Assembly: GCA_944326525.1 (NCBI GenBank) | Contig: CALVEG010000001.1 | Location: 62,001 to 126,000, forward strand | Source of the DNA: Candidatus Gastranaerophilales bacterium | GTDB lineage: Bacteria; Cyanobacteriota; Vampirovibrionia; Gastranaerophilales; Gastranaerophilaceae | Direction of reading: 5' to 3' | DNA length: 64,000 bases | Shown: piece after piece, positions 24,832 to 34,109 of the stretch | How positions within the stretch are numbered: the first letter of the stretch is position 1 | Layout: each line of letters begins with the position of its first letter | Position numbers and translations under genes: made by a program | Notes under the pieces: model-generated | The model's input: the letters and a program-made list of their open reading frames with translations, nothing else | Database searches by the model: none | What the model was told of the DNA's origin: nothing

Positions 24832-25620
24832 ATGGATAAAATTAATGAAAAGATGGAAGTGATGAGAGCTTTACAGGGAAATAAAGTGGGAAAATTGGTA
24901 GTAGCAGCATTTTTGATGGTGTTGATATTTGTTGCAACCGGTTGTACCGGAGGCGGAGGAAATGCTGATATGGCTGCAAATATTCCTACGCCAGAGACAG
25001 GTGCATCGGCATCTCAACCTCAGGATGCCCAATTACAAGATCAAAATCCTGAAATGGGTTCTGATGTTATTGATATAGAAGCAGGTACAGCAGCTCAGAA
25101 ACCTGATAAAGCCTCAAAAAAGAAGAAAGATGCAGCAACAGCTGAAGGTGAAGATGTTGATGTTATCGCTTCTCAAGACGATAAAACGGTTTTATTAACA
25201 GTTGAAGATTCAGGACGTTCAGATCCGTTTTTGCCGTATAACGAGGCTAAAGCCGCAGATGAGGCTAATAAGGGTATAAATTTAGAAAAAGCTAAATTAG
25301 AATATGATTTGGTAGAGCCTCCGAAATCTGCAAGTTCAGATCCTGAGGCTGAAAAAATACTTACTACAAAAGTTTCAGGAATAATGTATGATAAAGATAG
25401 CCCATCAGCGATATTAAACATTGAAGGTGCAGATTATCTTGTAAGATCTGGTGATGTGGTAAACGGATATAAAATATTATCAATACAACCAACAGTAGTT
25501 ACAGTTCAGCTTGGCAGCAATGTTTATCAGGCCGGTGTAGGACAGCTTTTGGTTACGGATGGTATTAATTACAACACGATATCAAATTTGGAACACAAAT
25601 TTGGCGGCAGTAAAAAATAA
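24832..25620 (+). CDS. PilP-like lipoprotein of a type IV pilus or type II secretion system
   Basis: About 262 residues from ATG 24832; alternatives are 24784, 24853 and 24862, and none has a strong SD. Lipobox: a hydrophobic segment KLVVAAFLMVLIFVATGC, then GG. A long Gln/Asp/Lys-rich linker follows (about 45-130), then a compact beta domain (GIMYDKDSPSAILNIEGADYLV, RSGDVVNGYKILSIQPTVV) that matches the PilP/GspC homology-region pattern. PilP links the inner-membrane pilus complex to the secretin, and the secretin gene is the next one, 25 bases downstream. Confidence 0.7.
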   Translation: MDKINEKMEVMRALQGNKVGKLVVAAFLMVLIFVATGCTGGGGNADMAANIPTPETGASASQPQDAQLQDQNPEMGSDVIDIEAGTAAQKPDKASKKKKDAATAEGEDVDVIASQDDKTVLLTVEDSGRSDPFLPYNEAKAADEANKGINLEKAKLEYDLVEPPKSASSDPEAEKILTTKVSGIMYDKDSPSAILNIEGADYLVRSGDVVNGYKILSIQPTVVTVQLGSNVYQAGVGQLLVTDGINYNTISNLEHKFGGSKK

Positions 25621-25645
25621 GTTAATTAAATAAGCAGGAGCAGAT

Positions 25646-27556
25646 ATGAAAAATAAAGTAATGAAGAAAGTTTTAGCAGGTTCAATGTTGTTAGCGTTTA
25701 CGTTAACAAATTGTTCATTGCCGGTGTTAGCTTATGGAATTTCCGATTATATCGCGGATAGCGCAAATGGGATTTTGCTTGCTGAAGATATGAGTGGAAT
25801 TAGAGGATTTAACTCATCTTCGGTCGCTCGGGATGTTTTTTCGGGCGCTTCATACGAAAGCGGCGATGTGCATAAGCCTACTGAAACTATAAAACTTCGT
25901 GGAGATGTTTCGCTTACTGATAAAAATATTCCAGTTACGTTGAGTTTAAGAGATTCCGACGTAACTCAGGTTATTAGAATGTTTGCTGATAAAGCAGGTT
26001 TAAATGTCATATTTGCTCAAGACGTATCAGGATCTGTTACAATGGATTTGGTTGATTATCCAATAAATGATGCTTTTGATCTTATTATGGAAATGAACCA
26101 ATTATTTTATCTAGTTGATAACAATACATTAATCGTATATTCAGAACCGGGCGGTTCAACGATTAATATGAAAGAGATGATAGCTATTCCTGTAAAATAT
26201 ATTGACGCAATGCCGATGGCAAGCTTTTTGAACCAGAATATTTTTGGGTTAAAAAAGCCTGGCTTGTCAGGATCATATGTTGCGACAACCAATCCTCGTA
26301 AAAATGAAATTCTAATTTTCGGAACTAAGAGTGATGCAGAAATGGCTAAAAAGATCGTAGCTCAGTTTGATACAAAACCTGTATTCAGAACGTATAAGGT
26401 TAATCACGTAACGCCGGATGTAATGGCAGAAATGATATGTACTCAGCTATTGCCGACAATTATCGATATAGATTCAGCTAAAAAAGGTGATATTGGTCAG
26501 ATTACGGGTGCAGCATCAGGCGAGAAAGGTTTGTCAATAGGCGGAGGCCAGATTGCTTGCGGTTATACATCTGATATGCAGACAAGCAGCAGAGGCGGAG
26601 GCGGATCAGTTGATTTTGCTTCATTACCGCTTTTGGCACTTGAGGTTTCATATTCTCAAGGGCTGGGTACTATAAATGTAATGGGTGCAACAGATGCTCA
26701 GTTCGGTATGATTGAAGATTTCATAAAGAAAAACGATATTAAAGAACCTCAAGCATATCTTGAAATTTCAATTATAGAACTTAACGAAGCTGGTAGCCGT
26801 ACATTTGATAACGCATGGAGTTTTATAAGTAAAAACCTGAAAGTTTCGTTTACGAGTGAAACAGGTACAGGAACCGGACAAAATAACCCAATATATATCA
26901 TAGATCATAAAAATGATAAAGTCGGTCCTAAGGACGAAAATGGTAATGCGCTTAACTATCCGGCTATGTCGTTATCATGGACAATCAACTACATTATAGA
27001 AAATAGAAAAGGACGAATAGTTGCTAATCCGAGAATTTTGGTTACAAACGGCAAGGAAGCAACGATTGACTTGACTTCAGATTACGTAAAAACAGTAACC
27101 TCTCAGATTGTACAAGGTGTAAACAATGCAACTTCACAAAAAGATTATGAAATCGGTGATGATAACGGTATAAAAGTTACATTGACACCGTTCATCAGCC
27201 CTGACGGCTACGTAACTCTCGATATCAACCCTGATTACGCTACAATCAGCGGTCGTGAATATACTTACAACGAAGAGCATGAACAGGAGCTTGCGGCAAC
27301 ACTTCTTCAAAGACGTAACCTCGAGTTGAAAGGCGTTCGTATCAAAGACGGCGAAACTCTGATTATCGGCGGTATGATAAGAGATGAAGAAACTAAAAAC
27401 ATCGCAAAAATTCCGTTCTTAGGAGATATACCTTATATCGGTGCTATATTTAGAAGTACAAACACAGAAAAGACAAAAGAAGAAATGATTATAATGATAA
27501 CACCTAGAATTATTACGGATAATGAGGATGCAATAAGCGAACAGGATACATTATAA
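25646..27556 (+). CDS. Secretin (PilQ/GspD family)
   Basis: 636 residues, SD GCAGGAGCAG. Signal peptide MKNKVMKKVLAGSMLLAFTLTN with a cleavage region around residue 30. An STN/N0-type domain with LSLRDSDVTQVIRMFADKAGLNVIF at about 108-133 and secretin N-domains follow. The C-terminal secretin barrel domain contains GRIVANPRILVTNGKEATI, LELKGVRIKDGETLIIGGMIRDEE and PFLGDIPYIGAIFRS. It forms an outer-membrane channel for pili or secreted proteins. Its place between a PilP-like gene and the ATPase gene supports a pilus or type II system; which of the two is not decided. Confidence 0.92.
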   Translation: MKNKVMKKVLAGSMLLAFTLTNCSLPVLAYGISDYIADSANGILLAEDMSGIRGFNSSSVARDVFSGASYESGDVHKPTETIKLRGDVSLTDKNIPVTLSLRDSDVTQVIRMFADKAGLNVIFAQDVSGSVTMDLVDYPINDAFDLIMEMNQLFYLVDNNTLIVYSEPGGSTINMKEMIAIPVKYIDAMPMASFLNQNIFGLKKPGLSGSYVATTNPRKNEILIFGTKSDAEMAKKIVAQFDTKPVFRTYKVNHVTPDVMAEMICTQLLPTIIDIDSAKKGDIGQITGAASGEKGLSIGGGQIACGYTSDMQTSSRGGGGSVDFASLPLLALEVSYSQGLGTINVMGATDAQFGMIEDFIKKNDIKEPQAYLEISIIELNEAGSRTFDNAWSFISKNLKVSFTSETGTGTGQNNPIYIIDHKNDKVGPKDENGNALNYPAMSLSWTINYIIENRKGRIVANPRILVTNGKEATIDLTSDYVKTVTSQIVQGVNNATSQKDYEIGDDNGIKVTLTPFISPDGYVTLDINPDYATISGREYTYNEEHEQELAATLLQRRNLELKGVRIKDGETLIIGGMIRDEETKNIAKIPFLGDIPYIGAIFRSTNTEKTKEEMIIMITPRIITDNEDAISEQDTL

Positions 27557-27575
27557 TCGGTAGCAAAGCATAGTA

Positions 27576-29588
27576 ATGAATGAAGTTTTAAATAAATTAA
27601 AAAACAGTGTCAACAGTCAGATTCTAAACAAAGTTAAATTTTCGCTTATGGAAGAATATAATTTCGTACCAATAAGCGTAAAGGACAAGTTTCTGTTTGT
27701 TGCGATAAATTCAAAATCCGATAAAGATGTTGTAATTTTAAGATTGAAAGAGGTATTTCCTTTTCAGATAAAATTTATACAAATAGCGGATAATGATTTG
27801 CTGCAGTTAATTAATAGTTTAAAACCTATGTTAGCAGCTGATTCAGCGACGTCCAACACAACTGAAAATCAGGCAAAGTTAGGTGAACTTTTAATTAAAA
27901 AGGGTTATATATCAGATTTGCAGTTATTGCAAGCCTTGGCCGAAAGCAAACGCTTAAAGATGCCGATAGGTTCGACCCTGTTTAAATTAGGTTTTATAAC
28001 ACTTCAGCAGTTAAAAGAAATATTGCATGATCAGACCGGTTTTGAACTTGTAAGTCCGGAGCAGTTGGCCAAGCAGGATAAATTTATTAATATGCTGCCG
28101 GAAGACTTTATTAAAACAAATAAAGTTGTACCGATATCTTCTGATGGCAAGACAATATTATTAGGTGTTGTAACACCATTAAAGCCTGATGTTTTAAGAG
28201 AGGTAATATACTTAACAGGTCAAAATCCAAAGCAGTTACTGATGACCCATTATGAGTATCAGAACTCAATGGATACATTTTTCTCGGAGCAGAAAAAAGA
28301 GACCGAAAGAATTATAAAAAAGATAGAAGAAGAATCTGCTGAAATAGAGAAAGAAGAAACATTATGGGAGCAGGTTGATAATGAACTTCAAGATTCAACC
28401 GGTTCAATTGCAAAGTTTGTAAATCAGATAATCACAACAGCAATCGATAATAATGTTTCCGATATTCACATAGAGCCGAGGTTAAGCGGATATATAGTCC
28501 GTTACAGAAAATTTGGTATGTTGCAGAAAGTTCTTGATATTCCACCGAAGGCAGAGTCTTCGGTAATTGCGCGTTTCAAGGTATTATCAAGAATGAATAT
28601 TGCTGAACACAGAAGACCTCAGGACGGAACTTTTTCTATTAAATACAGAGACGGGTCTTATGACTTCCGTATAAATACTCTTCCTGTATCAGGCAAAGAG
28701 AAGGTTTGTATTCGTGTCTTGGCACCTGCTGTAAGCTTGAATGCTGCAGATAAAAACATAAAACTTATAGGTGGTTCAGACGAAGATATTGCAAAAATTA
28801 AAAATATGGTAAGTTGTCCGAACGGAATCATCCTAACTTCAGGTCCAACGGGTTCCGGTAAAACAACGACTCTTTATTCTGTATTAAAAAGTTTGAATAA
28901 CGAAGACGTTAACATTACGACGATTGAAGACCCGATAGAAATTAAATTGGAAGGTATTAATCAGTCTCAAATTAACGCAAAAGCTGGGATTACATTTGCA
29001 TCATGTATGAGAGCTATATTAAGACAGGACCCGGATATTATACTTGTCGGTGAAATTCGTGACTATGAAACCTTAGAAATTGCAATTTCAGCGGCACTTA
29101 CCGGTCACTTAGTGTTGAGTACGGTACACACAAACTCAGCTGCAGCGACGGTTACCCGTTTAATAGAAATGGGCGCAAAAGATTATTTGGTATCATCAAC
29201 ATTGTCCGGAGTTATAGCACAGCGTCTTGTAAGAAAACTTTGTGATGAATGTAAAGAAGAATATTATCCGACATATGAAGAAGCGAGCCAAATTTTGGTA
29301 AATGAGGAAGATATTCAAAAATTAATGAAAACCCCGATTTACAGAGCCAGAGGCTGTAATAAATGTGAATTTACAGGTTATAAAGGACGTTTAGGTGTTT
29401 ATGAGATTATGCAGATAAACAAAGAGATTAAACGTTTGATAGCGATGGGTGCGCATGACTTGGAAATAGAAGATGCAGCAGTTAAAAACGGAATGAAGAC
29501 TCTTCATCAATCATGTATGGCCCATATTCTTGCCGGATATACGACGATAGAAGAATTCGTCAGGGTTCTCGGGGTTGTTAATGAATAG
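27576..29588 (+). CDS. Type IV pilus/type II secretion assembly ATPase (PilB/GspE family)
   Basis: 670 residues. N-terminal MshEN/T2SSE_N-type domains (LGELLIKKGYISDLQLLQALAE, then a second similar unit) of the kind that bind c-di-GMP or nucleotides in some homologues. Core ATPase: Walker A GPTGSGKTTT at about 423, Asp box TTIEDPIE, Walker B ILVGEIRDYETLEIA, His box LTGHLVLSTVHTNSA. Zinc site CDECKEEY...CNKCEFTGYKGR, C-terminal. Powers pilin assembly in the inner membrane. No SD of note. No retraction ATPase (pilT) is adjacent. Confidence 0.93.
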   Translation: MNEVLNKLKNSVNSQILNKVKFSLMEEYNFVPISVKDKFLFVAINSKSDKDVVILRLKEVFPFQIKFIQIADNDLLQLINSLKPMLAADSATSNTTENQAKLGELLIKKGYISDLQLLQALAESKRLKMPIGSTLFKLGFITLQQLKEILHDQTGFELVSPEQLAKQDKFINMLPEDFIKTNKVVPISSDGKTILLGVVTPLKPDVLREVIYLTGQNPKQLLMTHYEYQNSMDTFFSEQKKETERIIKKIEEESAEIEKEETLWEQVDNELQDSTGSIAKFVNQIITTAIDNNVSDIHIEPRLSGYIVRYRKFGMLQKVLDIPPKAESSVIARFKVLSRMNIAEHRRPQDGTFSIKYRDGSYDFRINTLPVSGKEKVCIRVLAPAVSLNAADKNIKLIGGSDEDIAKIKNMVSCPNGIILTSGPTGSGKTTTLYSVLKSLNNEDVNITTIEDPIEIKLEGINQSQINAKAGITFASCMRAILRQDPDIILVGEIRDYETLEIAISAALTGHLVLSTVHTNSAAATVTRLIEMGAKDYLVSSTLSGVIAQRLVRKLCDECKEEYYPTYEEASQILVNEEDIQKLMKTPIYRARGCNKCEFTGYKGRLGVYEIMQINKEIKRLIAMGAHDLEIEDAAVKNGMKTLHQSCMAHILAGYTTIEEFVRVLGVVNE

Positions 29589-29596
29589 GAGTTCCG

Positions 29597-30814
29597 ATGA
29601 CAATTTATAATTATGTAGCATTAAAGAATAATAAAGATATAGTAACAGGAAAAGTCGAGGCCGAAAGTTTACGAGAAGCTAGAGATCAGGTTCGTAAACT
29701 AGGATTTTTGCCGACAAAAGTAACGGAAGAAAACCTTAAAAAAGAAGAAGTAAAAAAGAACGACGGCCCTGGAATGATGAAAAGTCTTGGTCTTCAGGAC
29801 AAGATCGAGTTTACTTCGACTTTACAAATTTTGGCTCAAGCCGGTATTCCTATTATTGAATCTTTAATGTTTATAGAAAATGACGCGGCGAAATTAAAGC
29901 AGAGGCTAGTTTCGAAAGAGTTAAGACGTCAGATTATGGGTGGTGCGACATTTGCAGATACAGTTTCAAAGTATCCGGAGATTTTTGGTCAGGTATATAT
30001 AGGTCTGGTAAAAGCCGGTGAAGATTCAGGTGAATTGGAAAAGACCTTAGAGCGTTTGCTTGAACTTTTGAATAAAGAGGCCAATATTAGGGGTAAAGTT
30101 ATTGGAACATTGATGTATCCGATGTTCGTAATTATATTAGCTGTCTTAATCGTACTTGTCATGTTAATGTTTGTATTCCCTGTATTCAAAGATATGTTTG
30201 ATAATATGGGACAAGAACTTCCTTGGATTACTGCAACATTAATGAGTGCTGGTATATTCTTAAAGACATACTGGTATTTTGTACCATTGATTTTTATTGC
30301 GATATTTGGTGGTTTGTCATTTTTGTTTAAGTGGGAGCCAAGCAAAAGAAAAATTGATGAAAACGTATTAAAAATACCGGTTTTATGCGACTTAATACAA
30401 TATTCAAACTTTGCAAACTTCATTGCGGTTTTACAGGTAGCATACGATGCAGGTGTTCCGATTATTGAATGCTTGTACCTGTCAATTTTAACATTAACGA
30501 ATTATACGCTAAAAGATCAGGTTGCTATAGCAACTGGTAAGGTTCAACAAGGTCAGCATTTGTCAACTGCATTAAGAGCGACAGGTGTAATGCCGAAAAT
30601 GATTTTATTTATGATTTCAACCGGAGAACAATCAGGTCGTTTGGGAGATATGATGGGACAAGCGACAAAGTTTATTGATAAGAAACTTGATACAATTATT
30701 GATACAATGACCAAGATGATTGAACCTATAATGTTGATTGTAATTGGTTCTATCGTACTTGTTTTGGCTTTGGCGTTGTATTTACCATTGTTCGGATCTT
30801 ATGTAGGTCTGTAA
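29597..30814 (+). CDS. Inner-membrane platform protein (PilC/GspF family)
   Basis: 405 residues, SD AGGAG, 8 bases after the ATPase gene. Two GspF domains with signatures LQDKIEFTSTLQILAQAGIPIIESL and YSNFANFIAVLQVAYDAGVPIIECL, and SGELEKTLERL/SGRLGDMMGQA. Three membrane helices, for example VIILAVLIVLVMLMFVFPVF and the C-terminal MLIVIGSIVLVLALALYLPL. It couples the ATPase to pilin assembly. Short Lys-rich region KVTEENLKKEEVKKND is unusual. Confidence 0.93.
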   Translation: MTIYNYVALKNNKDIVTGKVEAESLREARDQVRKLGFLPTKVTEENLKKEEVKKNDGPGMMKSLGLQDKIEFTSTLQILAQAGIPIIESLMFIENDAAKLKQRLVSKELRRQIMGGATFADTVSKYPEIFGQVYIGLVKAGEDSGELEKTLERLLELLNKEANIRGKVIGTLMYPMFVIILAVLIVLVMLMFVFPVFKDMFDNMGQELPWITATLMSAGIFLKTYWYFVPLIFIAIFGGLSFLFKWEPSKRKIDENVLKIPVLCDLIQYSNFANFIAVLQVAYDAGVPIIECLYLSILTLTNYTLKDQVAIATGKVQQGQHLSTALRATGVMPKMILFMISTGEQSGRLGDMMGQATKFIDKKLDTIIDTMTKMIEPIMLIVIGSIVLVLALALYLPLFGSYVGL

Positions 30815-30820
30815 AAAACG

Positions 30821-31648
30821 ATGAAAAAGTATGTAATTACAGGTTCAACATCAGGAATTGGCAGAGCTTTGGTTGAGGAACTGTCTAAGAGTAATATTGT
30901 TTTTGCGGGTTATAGAAATTCTGCAAAAGTTGATGAATTGTTTAAAAATTCAGAGAATATTATTCCTTTTTACATTGATATGAAAAATTCTGCTTCAATT
31001 TCAGATGCGGCTGATTTTATAAAGTCTAAAACTGACAAAATAGATACTTTAATTAATGTAGCGGGCAGTGTTTTAGCTGGTGCTGTTGAAAATTTGGAAA
31101 TACAAGATTTGAAAGAGCAATTTCAAATAAATACTTTTTCACATCTGGAATTCTCAAATCAATTATTATCTATTTTGGATGGGGGAAAGATTATCAATAT
31201 AAGTTCAATGTCAAGTTTTGGGATATTCCCGTTTATCGCACCCTACTGTGCATCGAAAAGAGCATTGGATATTTTATTTAACTCACTAATGGTAGAAACA
31301 AAAAAGAATATAAAAGTGATTTCTATTAAGCCGGGAGTTATAGCGACTCCATTGTGGGAACGTTCGGTAAATGAGAATTTTGAACGATTAAAGGATGATA
31401 GTGCTTATGGAAAAGAAATGAAATTCTTAAAGGAAAATGCCTTAAAAAACGGAATAAAGGGGTTAAATGTAAAAAAAGTTGTAGAAGTTATTAAAAAAGT
31501 TGATGAATTAAAAAATCCGAAGTCTTCATATTTGGTAGGAAAGGATGCCGTAATGGCATCAATATTTTTTCATTTGCCGGTAGATATGTTAAATTTTTTA
31601 ACAAAACAATTAATGAAAAAACGAGTTAATACCAATATTGGGGAATAA
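30821..31648 (+). CDS. Short-chain dehydrogenase/reductase (SDR)
   Basis: 275 residues. Cofactor site ITGSTSGIGRALVEEL, NVAGSV, catalytic Ser (ISSMSS) and YCASK with the Tyr-Lys pair at about 143-147, then PGVIATPLWE. Six bases after the pilC-like gene with no SD, so it may be read with the pilus operon by coupling, but no functional tie is evident. Substrate unknown; the C-terminal half lacks a known subfamily tag. Confidence 0.85.
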   Translation: MKKYVITGSTSGIGRALVEELSKSNIVFAGYRNSAKVDELFKNSENIIPFYIDMKNSASISDAADFIKSKTDKIDTLINVAGSVLAGAVENLEIQDLKEQFQINTFSHLEFSNQLLSILDGGKIINISSMSSFGIFPFIAPYCASKRALDILFNSLMVETKKNIKVISIKPGVIATPLWERSVNENFERLKDDSAYGKEMKFLKENALKNGIKGLNVKKVVEVIKKVDELKNPKSSYLVGKDAVMASIFFHLPVDMLNFLTKQLMKKRVNTNIGE

Positions 31649-31689
31649 AATTTTTATAAAATAGTCAAAAGATTTAAGAGGAGATAATT

Positions 31690-32307
31690 ATGTCAAATGA
31701 ATTAAACTCAGGTATGCCGCAAAATATAACCTAAAAGCGAATTTCACAAAATTGGAATAAATTGACTCCGGCCGAGCAAGATTCAATACGTAAATCAACA
31801 GCCCAAATAGAAGAATACTTTAAGAAGCATAAAAATGATAAAAATATAGATAACGTTTCGCTGGAAGACATTATAAAAAACGAGAATAATAAAGTTGAAG
31901 AAAAAAGGACTACTTTGCCCGATGGCAGAACCCAGATAACACAATTTAAGAATGGAAAAGAAACTGGAAGAATATATTACGATTCAGTTGGAAACCTAAT
32001 GGGTTCAGAGCGTTATGAATATGACAAAAAAGGTAATGTAAAAAAAGAAACATACAACCGTAGTGATGGAACCATTCAACAGGTGAACGAATACAAAAAC
32101 GGAGTGATGGTAAGAGTTACTGAGTATAACGAGGGTGGAAACGTTGAGCGCCGTACAGAATATGATAATGGCGGAATGTTTTCAAAACCCAAAATTACTG
32201 TATATCGAGGAGATGGCACAAAAGAAACCGAGATTATTCAGGATGGTGAAGATTCGAAAGAAATTCATTACGCAGAAGATGGCAAAACTGTAATATTTGA
32301 AGAATAG
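31690..32307 (+). pseudogene. Gene with in-frame stop at codon 15, MORN/RHS-like repeats
   Basis: A strong SD (AAGAGGAGATAA) precedes ATG 31690, but codon 15 is TAA (31732-31734). The same frame then stays open to 32307. Read through, the product would be about 205 residues, MSNELNSGMPQNIT-stop-KRISQNWNKLTPAEQ. The open part is made of beta-hairpin repeats like ITQFKNGKETGRIYYDSVGN, YEYDKKGNVKKETYN and TEYDNGG, similar to MORN/RHS-style repeats. A restart at TTG 31762 lacks an SD. A single CAA-to-TAA change would explain it. Confidence 0.75.
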
Positions 32308-32398
32308 TAAATAAAATAAGATACCTTAGTAGGTCTGGATAATTACAAAAAATATTATTCATGCTAAACTTGATTTGTAATCAAAAAAGAGGTGAATA

Positions 32399-33709
32399 AT
32401 GAAAGTTGCATTGGTAAATCACGGATGTGCTAAGAATTTGGTAGATTCAGAGTTAATGTTAGGTCTATTGAGTGAAAAAGGACATGAGATTACTCTGGAC
32501 GACAAAGATGCAGATATTGTAATTGTGAATACCTGTTCATTTATTCATGATGCAGAAAAAGAATCAGTTCAGTCGATTTTACAGATGGTAAATGAAGGTA
32601 AAAAAGTTATAGTAACCGGATGTTTGCCGCAGAAACATAAGGCAGAATTGAAAAAAGCGATTCCTGAAATAAGTGCAATGTTAGGCACCTCAGACTTTGG
32701 ACAAATAGTAGAAACTGTTGAAAAAATTGCCGGTAATAAGACAGATGAATATGTAGAAAGGATTTCAGAAAAACCCGAATATATTTACCCTGAAGAAATT
32801 GAACGTCAGCAGATAACAATGGGCGCAAGTTCATATATAAAGATAGCAGACGGATGTAATTACCATTGCGGATATTGCATAATCCCGCAACTTAGAGGCA
32901 CTTATCATTCAAGAACCATTGAAAACATAATTGAAGAAGCAAAACATCTTGTTAAAAAGGGTGTTACAGAAATAGATTTAATTGCTCAAGACACAACAAG
33001 TTACGGGGCAGATATTTACGGAAAAACTTCACTGGCGAAACTTCTTGAAGAATTAAATAAAATCGAAGGTTTGGGGTGGATAAGAATAATGTACGCTTAT
33101 CCTTCGCAGATGAATGATGAGTTAATTGAGGCAATTGCAAAGCTTGACAAAGTTGTAAAATATATAGATTTACCCTTACAGCATTCAGACCCGGAAATAT
33201 TGAAAGCAATGCGCAGACCTGTTTTTGATTATGAGGTATTAATTAAAAAATTACGTGATAAAATTCCCGATGTATCAATAAGAACAGCATTTATCGTGGG
33301 TTATCCGGGCGAAACGGAAGAACAATTTGAGCATTTGTATAAGTTTGTAGAAAAAATGCGTTTTGATAGAATGGGTGTATTTGAATATTCAAGGGAAAAG
33401 AATACAACATCATACGATATGCAGGATCAAGTTCCAAAGAAAATAAAACATGAACGCTTTAAAAAATTAATGGCTTTACAGCAAAAAATTTCTTACGAAA
33501 ATAATCAGGCAAAAATCGGAAAAGAAATACCTTGTATAGTTGAAGGTTTTACCGACGACGGGGTAGTTATAATGCGTTCATACGCAGACGCTCCGGAAAT
33601 AGACGGACTTGTTTACGCAAACAGCGAAAGTCCTGTTGTTCCGGGAGATATAGAACTGGTTTTAATCGAAAAAGCCGATGAGTACGATTTGTTCGGCAAG
33701 ATTTTATAA
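32399..33709 (+). CDS. rimO: Ribosomal protein S12 methylthiotransferase RimO
   Basis: 436 residues. Radical-SAM cluster CNYHCGYCIIPQLRG at about 153, N-terminal UPF0004 cysteines (HGCAKNLVDSE, VNTCSFI, GCLPQ) for the second cluster, and a C-terminal TRAM domain (IPCIVEGFTDDGVVIMRSYADAPEIDG). The MGVFEYSREKNTTSYDM segment and the KIADGCNY entry fit RimO better than MiaB. Methylthiolates an Asp in S12. SD AAAGAGGTG. TTACAA-16-TAAACT at 32351-32378 (approximate) may be its promoter. Confidence 0.95.
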   Translation: MKVALVNHGCAKNLVDSELMLGLLSEKGHEITLDDKDADIVIVNTCSFIHDAEKESVQSILQMVNEGKKVIVTGCLPQKHKAELKKAIPEISAMLGTSDFGQIVETVEKIAGNKTDEYVERISEKPEYIYPEEIERQQITMGASSYIKIADGCNYHCGYCIIPQLRGTYHSRTIENIIEEAKHLVKKGVTEIDLIAQDTTSYGADIYGKTSLAKLLEELNKIEGLGWIRIMYAYPSQMNDELIEAIAKLDKVVKYIDLPLQHSDPEILKAMRRPVFDYEVLIKKLRDKIPDVSIRTAFIVGYPGETEEQFEHLYKFVEKMRFDRMGVFEYSREKNTTSYDMQDQVPKKIKHERFKKLMALQQKISYENNQAKIGKEIPCIVEGFTDDGVVIMRSYADAPEIDGLVYANSESPVVPGDIELVLIEKADEYDLFGKIL

Positions 33710-33720
33710 AAATCAGTGTT

Positions 33721-33999
33721 CTATTTGTGTTTGTAAATACTATTTGCTCGTTTAACAATACTTTGGTAGTTTGGTTTTAATGCTTTTACCATCATATGGC
33801 AATCACGGGCAAGTTTTGCGCAAAAACATGTACATCCGTAAGATATCAACATATTAGAAAGCATGTGCGACCTAGCATTATCAATTCCGATTTTAAGATT
33901 TATTCCAGAAGCCAAAATTGCCATATTTCTTGTAAGTTTGGCATGTTTGTACCTTCTTGTTACCATAAATTTTGATGTATCTAAACTGTTTATTTTCAT
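33721..33999 (-). CDS. Small hypothetical basic protein
   Basis: 92 residues, rich in Lys, Arg, Met and with four Cys/His pairs (YGCTCFCAKLARDCHMM). No SD; a TATAAA a few bases upstream of ATG 33999 hints at a very short leader. No family recognised. Convergent with rimO (11-base gap). It could be a real small gene or a chance frame. Confidence 0.45.
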   Translation of the reverse strand: MKINSLDTSKFMVTRRYKHAKLTRNMAILASGINLKIGIDNARSHMLSNMLISYGCTCFCAKLARDCHMMVKALKPNYQSIVKRANSIYKHK

Positions 34000-34109
34000 G
34001 ACGTTTTATATAAAATTCGAACATAAAATTTTTTGCTAACTTTTGCTATAGCGCAAATTGGAATTTTATAGTAATATAAATTTAGTTTTAGTTTATATGG
34101 AATTTTTTG

